17,967 nt of DNA from assembly GCA_045538535.1 (NCBI GenBank), contig JAZSRN010000015.1, positions 1 to 17,967 of the forward strand, read 5' to 3'. Position 1 is the stretch's first letter. Every line of letters starts with the position of its first letter. Both the position numbers and the translations under genes were made by a program. Positions 15,668 to 17,967 of this stretch are shown here, piece after piece. Source of the DNA: RUG14219 sp045538535. GTDB taxonomy: Bacteria > Cyanobacteriota > Vampirovibrionia > Gastranaerophilales > Gastranaerophilaceae. Below the pieces are notes generated by a model, which searched no databases, was not told the origin of the DNA, and saw only the letters and a list, made by a program, of their open reading frames with translations.

Positions 15668-16621
15668 TTACAATTTAAAAAGCGTTGAGAACTTAAATCT
15701 GGTACGATATGCGGCATTAGTTTGATCAAAATACTGTTTTGCACCAAGTTCAAAATTCAAACGGTCATTACCCTTGTGCGCCAATGGTGAAACTTGCAAA
15801 ACCAATTCGGCAGTTTTTCGGCTATTTGTCACATCAACACCAAAAACTTCTTTTATTGAAACATTATCATTCAACTTGTATGTAGGAATAAAGGAATAAG
15901 TATCATAATATCGCCCACCATACATTGCGCCAGAATATCTTTCAAAAGTTGTTGCAACTGATAATTTGTTAAATTTATACTCAGCAAAAAATCCAGCCGT
16001 TTGCTCCAACTGTGAACGCGAAACCTCAGAATCATAAGAGGTTCCAAACGCAAAATTATTTATATCCGAACGAACTTTTATATTATTTGCAGAAATCCTA
16101 TATTCATCAGACGTATATTTTGAAAAATTAATACTTCTACTTTCAAAAAAGTTAGAATTTTTCAAATCTATATCAGTAGTGGTAATCGTTTGAGGCTTTC
16201 TGATATTGAGACTGAATTGGTCATCATCAGACAAAAATATTTCTTCAGTACCTTCAAGATATTCGGCATAACCTTTCAAAACCGTTGCCGAAACAAAATC
16301 TTCGTCTTTTACTTGCACAAGCTTTAGTTGCTCAGCCTCTTCTTGCGCCTTTTTTTCTTTTCTCGATAATTTTTGTTTTTTAGAATTTTCTTCTTGAGCT
16401 TTTAATAATTTTTCATTTTTTTCTTGAACCATTTGCTCAACTTCTTCATCTGTCAAATAATCACTTTCTGAAGCATCGGCATTTTTGTCATCCGGAACAT
16501 CGACACGCTCAATATTTGCGGGAGTACTCCAAATAAATATATTCGGCAACTTTTCATCCTCTTGCGCAAACACACAAGGGGTAAACAATAATATTAACAA
16601 AATCAAAAAAGCTCGTCTCAT
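15668..16621 (-). CDS. Exported coiled-coil and beta-rich protein, possible outer-membrane barrel
   Basis: This 317-residue product is not a family I can name. It starts with a signal peptide (MRRAFLILLILLFTPCVFAQ, cleavage after about residue 19-20). An acidic region and a Lys/Glu-rich predicted coiled coil follow (about 58-103). From about 130 to the end, amphipathic strands alternate with aromatic residues (NNFAFGTSYDSEV, GFFAEYKFNKLSVATTFERYSG), and the last strand RTRFKFSTLFKL resembles the C-terminal strand of outer-membrane barrels. It may anchor an outer-membrane barrel to the periplasm; this is inference. No SD is visible; a promoter 7 nt before the ATG suggests a leaderless transcript. 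Confidence 0.8.
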   Translation of the reverse strand: MRRAFLILLILLFTPCVFAQEDEKLPNIFIWSTPANIERVDVPDDKNADASESDYLTDEEVEQMVQEKNEKLLKAQEENSKKQKLSRKEKKAQEEAEQLKLVQVKDEDFVSATVLKGYAEYLEGTEEIFLSDDDQFSLNIRKPQTITTTDIDLKNSNFFESRSINFSKYTSDEYRISANNIKVRSDINNFAFGTSYDSEVSRSQLEQTAGFFAEYKFNKLSVATTFERYSGAMYGGRYYDTYSFIPTYKLNDNVSIKEVFGVDVTNSRKTAELVLQVSPLAHKGNDRLNFELGAKQYFDQTNAAYRTRFKFSTLFKL

Positions 16622-16627
16622 AATACT

Positions 16628-16655
16628 ATTTTATGCTTTTTTTAAAACTAGTCAA
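16628..16655 (-). promoter_or_regulatory. Promoter of the beta-rich protein gene, predicting a leaderless mRNA
   Basis: TTGACT (16655-16650) and TAAAAT (16633-16628) are separated by 16 nt on the minus strand. The -10 ends only 6 nt before the A of the ATG at 16621, so transcription would begin at or next to the start codon. This agrees with the lack of an SD. Confidence 0.55.
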
Positions 16656-16685
16656 GCATTTGTTGAAATTGCAGACGGAATAAAC

Positions 16686-16768
16686 ATTCCCGGAATTTCG
16701 CGATCTTTTCTCAAAGATATTGGTGAATACAGATCGCGGCACGAAGGCCGCGATGACTGAGGTTTTTT
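16686..16768. repeat. GC-rich palindromic (REP-like) intergenic element
   Basis: Within the 248-nt gap between the pseudopilin-like gene and the beta-rich gene lies a compact GC-rich stretch with nested inverted repeats. These are ATTCC-C-GGAAT (16686-16696), CGCGATC (16699-16705) facing GATCGCG (16732-16738), and an 8-bp stem ATCGCGGC/GCCGCGAT (16733-16740 and 16747-16754, 6-nt loop), followed by TTTTTT at 16763-16768. It resembles small extragenic palindromes ending in ...GATGAC, but repeat copies elsewhere cannot be seen in this window. No plus-strand gene upstream would need it as a terminator. Confidence 0.45.
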
Positions 16769-16805
16769 CTTCTCTTAACGAGACAGTTAGGTGTAGTACA
16801 AACAA

Positions 16806-16837
16806 CGCGGATGTCCTGTAGTTACAGAACATCCGTG
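16806..16837 (-). terminator. Hairpin downstream of the pseudopilin-like gene
   Basis: A stem of about 13 bp (16808-16820 with 16823-16835, CGGATGT region) closes on a very short loop. The minus-strand RNA has one U-G wobble and is followed by TTGTTTGTAC, a weak U-tract. It lies about 32 nt after the stop codon and most simply is an intrinsic terminator. Because the gene end resembles a retroelement variable region, a cruciform target-recognition role is an alternative. Confidence 0.6.
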
Positions 16838-16869
16838 ATATTAATTATTATACATATCAAATAACCGAG

Positions 16870-17967
16870 TTAATCACCTTTACACAAGACTAAAACGCTG
16901 CTGCTGTCTCGGTAGTTGCGATCCCAGCGCGAGCTCGTAGAGAAGAAGCGTCGGCCGTATGCGTAGCCGATATCGTACTCACGCCCAGACCAAACCCAAA
17001 ACGACGCTGAATTCGCATCTGGGAAACCGTACTTAGAGCCGATTGGGGCATTGTAAGATATGCTTGATTTGTCTACATATTCACCTATTTCTACTCCATA
17101 TATATCACTTGCGATTGCGGCTAGGTCGGCCATGCTTGCCATTTTATCTACATGACCACATGTTTCTACCGCTTTTGCCCAGTAATCCGTATCATAATAA
17201 CAAGCATTTATTCCTAGGTCGCCTTTTTTAGCTTCACATTCGGCTTTGGTCATATATGTGTTTGCTGCTTGTGGTGCCTTAAAACATCCACCGTTGATTT
17301 CAAAGAAACAGCCAGAGCCTAAGCTTGCTCCGTTTAAGGATACTACATCCCCGCCTAGTTTATTTGGCATTTTACTTCCGTTCCAATCAAATACTGCTGC
17401 TACGCAACTTGTAGTTGCTGAGTTACAACCTTTTTCACAATACGCATCTTGTGACCAGTTCATGCCGTCTTTACTTATATCATAATTACAATTCTTATCG
17501 TATGTTAGTATTATTGACGTTCCGTCAGCGGTTATTACACCTACGGTATCATCGTATGCTTTACCGTTTTCATTTTTTAGTTGTAACTCTTTGTATGTTT
17601 TAGTGTCTTTTATCTCCCACTCTGTCTCTTCGTCTAACCATACTTTTTCGGTTGGCCAACATTCGGTTAGATGTTGGTTATCGCAGACTTTTGCAATCTT
17701 GAGGTGTTTTTGTAGTTCGATTACAAATTCCATTGTACTTGCGTAACCGTTTAATGTAGATAATGACATCATTTTATCGGTCGCTTTGCTGAATTTTTGT
17801 TTAATATTCTGGATACGAGCGGTTTTTACTCGTTCTTGAATATTCGCAATCAATGCCGGCATCGTAATCGCCGCCACAACCCCGACGATTGCTAGGGTGA
17901 TTAAGACTTCGGCGAGGGTAATGGCTGCCTTTGTACCCGAACTAGCTACTGCGCCTCGCGATAAACG
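16870..17967 (-). CDS. Prepilin-like (type IV pilin/T2SS pseudopilin) protein with C-terminal variable lectin-like domain, 5' end outside window
   Basis: The frame stays open to base 17967, so the 365 residues here lack the true start; the GTG at 17877 is not it. Residues 13-38 of this frame form the prepilin signature: KAA, then ITLAEVLITLAIVGVVAAI. Cleavage would fall after the second Ala, with Glu at mature +5. The product would be processed by prepilin peptidase and held in, or assembled at, the envelope. The middle is hydrophilic with several Cys pairs (GCFFEINGGCF). The last ~110 residues carry AEC...ACYY...YWAKAVETC, then WVWSGREY and a Ser/Arg/Tyr-rich stretch ending LCKGD, resembling C-type-lectin/FGE-like domains of DGR targets. 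Codon use changes sharply at the C-terminus. The fold assignment is inference. Confidence 0.88.
   Translation of the reverse strand, partial: RLSRGAVASSGTKAAITLAEVLITLAIVGVVAAITMPALIANIQERVKTARIQNIKQKFSKATDKMMSLSTLNGYASTMEFVIELQKHLKIAKVCDNQHLTECWPTEKVWLDEETEWEIKDTKTYKELQLKNENGKAYDDTVGVITADGTSIILTYDKNCNYDISKDGMNWSQDAYCEKGCNSATTSCVAAVFDWNGSKMPNKLGGDVVSLNGASLGSGCFFEINGGCFKAPQAANTYMTKAECEAKKGDLGINACYYDTDYWAKAVETCGHVDKMASMADLAAIASDIYGVEIGEYVDKSSISYNAPIGSKYGFPDANSASFWVWSGREYDIGYAYGRRFFSTSSRWDRNYRDSSSVLVLCKGD
16879..17000 (-). other. Candidate DGR variable region in the pseudopilin gene
   Basis: From the Arg codon at 16983 to the Ser codon at 16897, 18 of 29 codons end in C (TAC, ATC, GGC, CGC, TTC, AGC, AAC, GAC), against only 3 of the 19 codons just upstream. 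AT-rich neighbours mostly end in A or T. This NNC pattern is what results when adenines of AAC codons in a template repeat are randomised, and it cannot create stop codons. It sits at the extreme 3' end of the gene, in a WxW...Y...C domain, where variable regions normally lie. No template repeat or reverse transcriptase is in the window, so the call rests on pattern alone. Confidence 0.5.

Noticed and set aside
16733..16768. The hairpin at 16733-16754 as a normal terminator of a plus-strand gene.
   Set aside because: The T-run is 8 nt away from the stem and there is no plus-strand gene upstream; a palindromic element fits better.
16485..16832. Overlapping open frames on both strands between the beta-rich and pseudopilin genes (plus 16485-16760, minus 16626-16832).
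   Set aside because: They overlap the signal peptide of a real gene or the palindromic element, lack SD sites, and have no protein-like composition.
17043..17603. Plus-strand open frames opposite the pseudopilin gene.
   Set aside because: They are reverse-strand shadows of a gene with a clear prepilin motif and conserved C-terminal domain.
1..17967. A DGR template repeat or reverse transcriptase inside the window.
   Set aside because: By reading I found no second copy of the C-rich stretch and no reverse transcriptase motif (YxDD) in any large frame; if a DGR exists its core lies elsewhere.
1..17967. CRISPR arrays, insertion sequences, prophage genes or rRNA.
   Set aside because: No regularly spaced direct repeats, transposase, integrase or phage structural motifs, and no rRNA-like sequence were seen.

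Overview
The window is AT-rich and gene-dense, with compact spacing, and probably comes from a gut Cyanobacteriota/Melainabacteria-type bacterium (Gastranaerophilales-like). Three things suggest this. GyrA carries a degenerate GyrA-box that I associate with cyanobacterial GyrA. YvcK has a two-helix membrane N-terminus. The last gene has the prepilin N-terminus TLAEVLIT that is very common in Gastranaerophilales. The taxonomic call is an inference from recalled family features; no search was run.

Left part, plus strand (1-3334): the 3' end of rpsT (ribosomal protein S20) with a strong terminator, then a tight three-gene operon from one good promoter: a diverged pxpA/YcsF-like gene, yvcK and panB (ketopantoate hydroxymethyltransferase, pantothenate/CoA pathway). 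A bidirectional terminator separates panB from gyrA, which lies on the minus strand and probably starts at a TTG codon.

Middle (6106-9478): the complete dTDP-L-rhamnose set in the order rfbC-rfbB-rfbD-rfbA, which makes activated rhamnose from glucose-1-phosphate and dTTP for surface polysaccharide. An oppositely oriented tRNA-Thr(CGT) gene sits between rfbD and rfbA. No glycosyltransferases are present here. rfbA converges on rpiB (ribose-5-phosphate isomerase B) with only 5 nt between the stop codons.

Right part, minus strand (9484-17967): rpiB, then in order along the plus coordinate a lineage-restricted-looking protein with a Gly/Asn/Tyr-rich N-terminus and Pro/Glu/Val linker, a CtpA-type S41 protease, an exported HExxH (zincin-like) protein, a large TPR protein translationally coupled to an FtsB/DivIC-like division protein, and an exported coiled-coil plus beta-rich (possible outer-membrane barrel) protein. 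This is an envelope-centred neighbourhood. Several genes have recognisable sigma-70-type promoters; three use TTG starts, and one looks leaderless.

The most interesting element is at the right edge: a pseudopilin-like gene (5' end outside the window). Its last ~40 codons switch to C-ending codons, 18 of 29 in the core, inside a WxW...Y...C domain resembling the C-type-lectin fold of diversity-generating retroelement (DGR) target proteins. No template repeat or reverse transcriptase is in the window, so this is a candidate DGR variable region diversified in trans or from just beyond the edge. A long hairpin and a GC-rich palindromic, REP-like element follow it. No CRISPR array, insertion sequence, rRNA gene or gene-free stretch over 300 nt was found.
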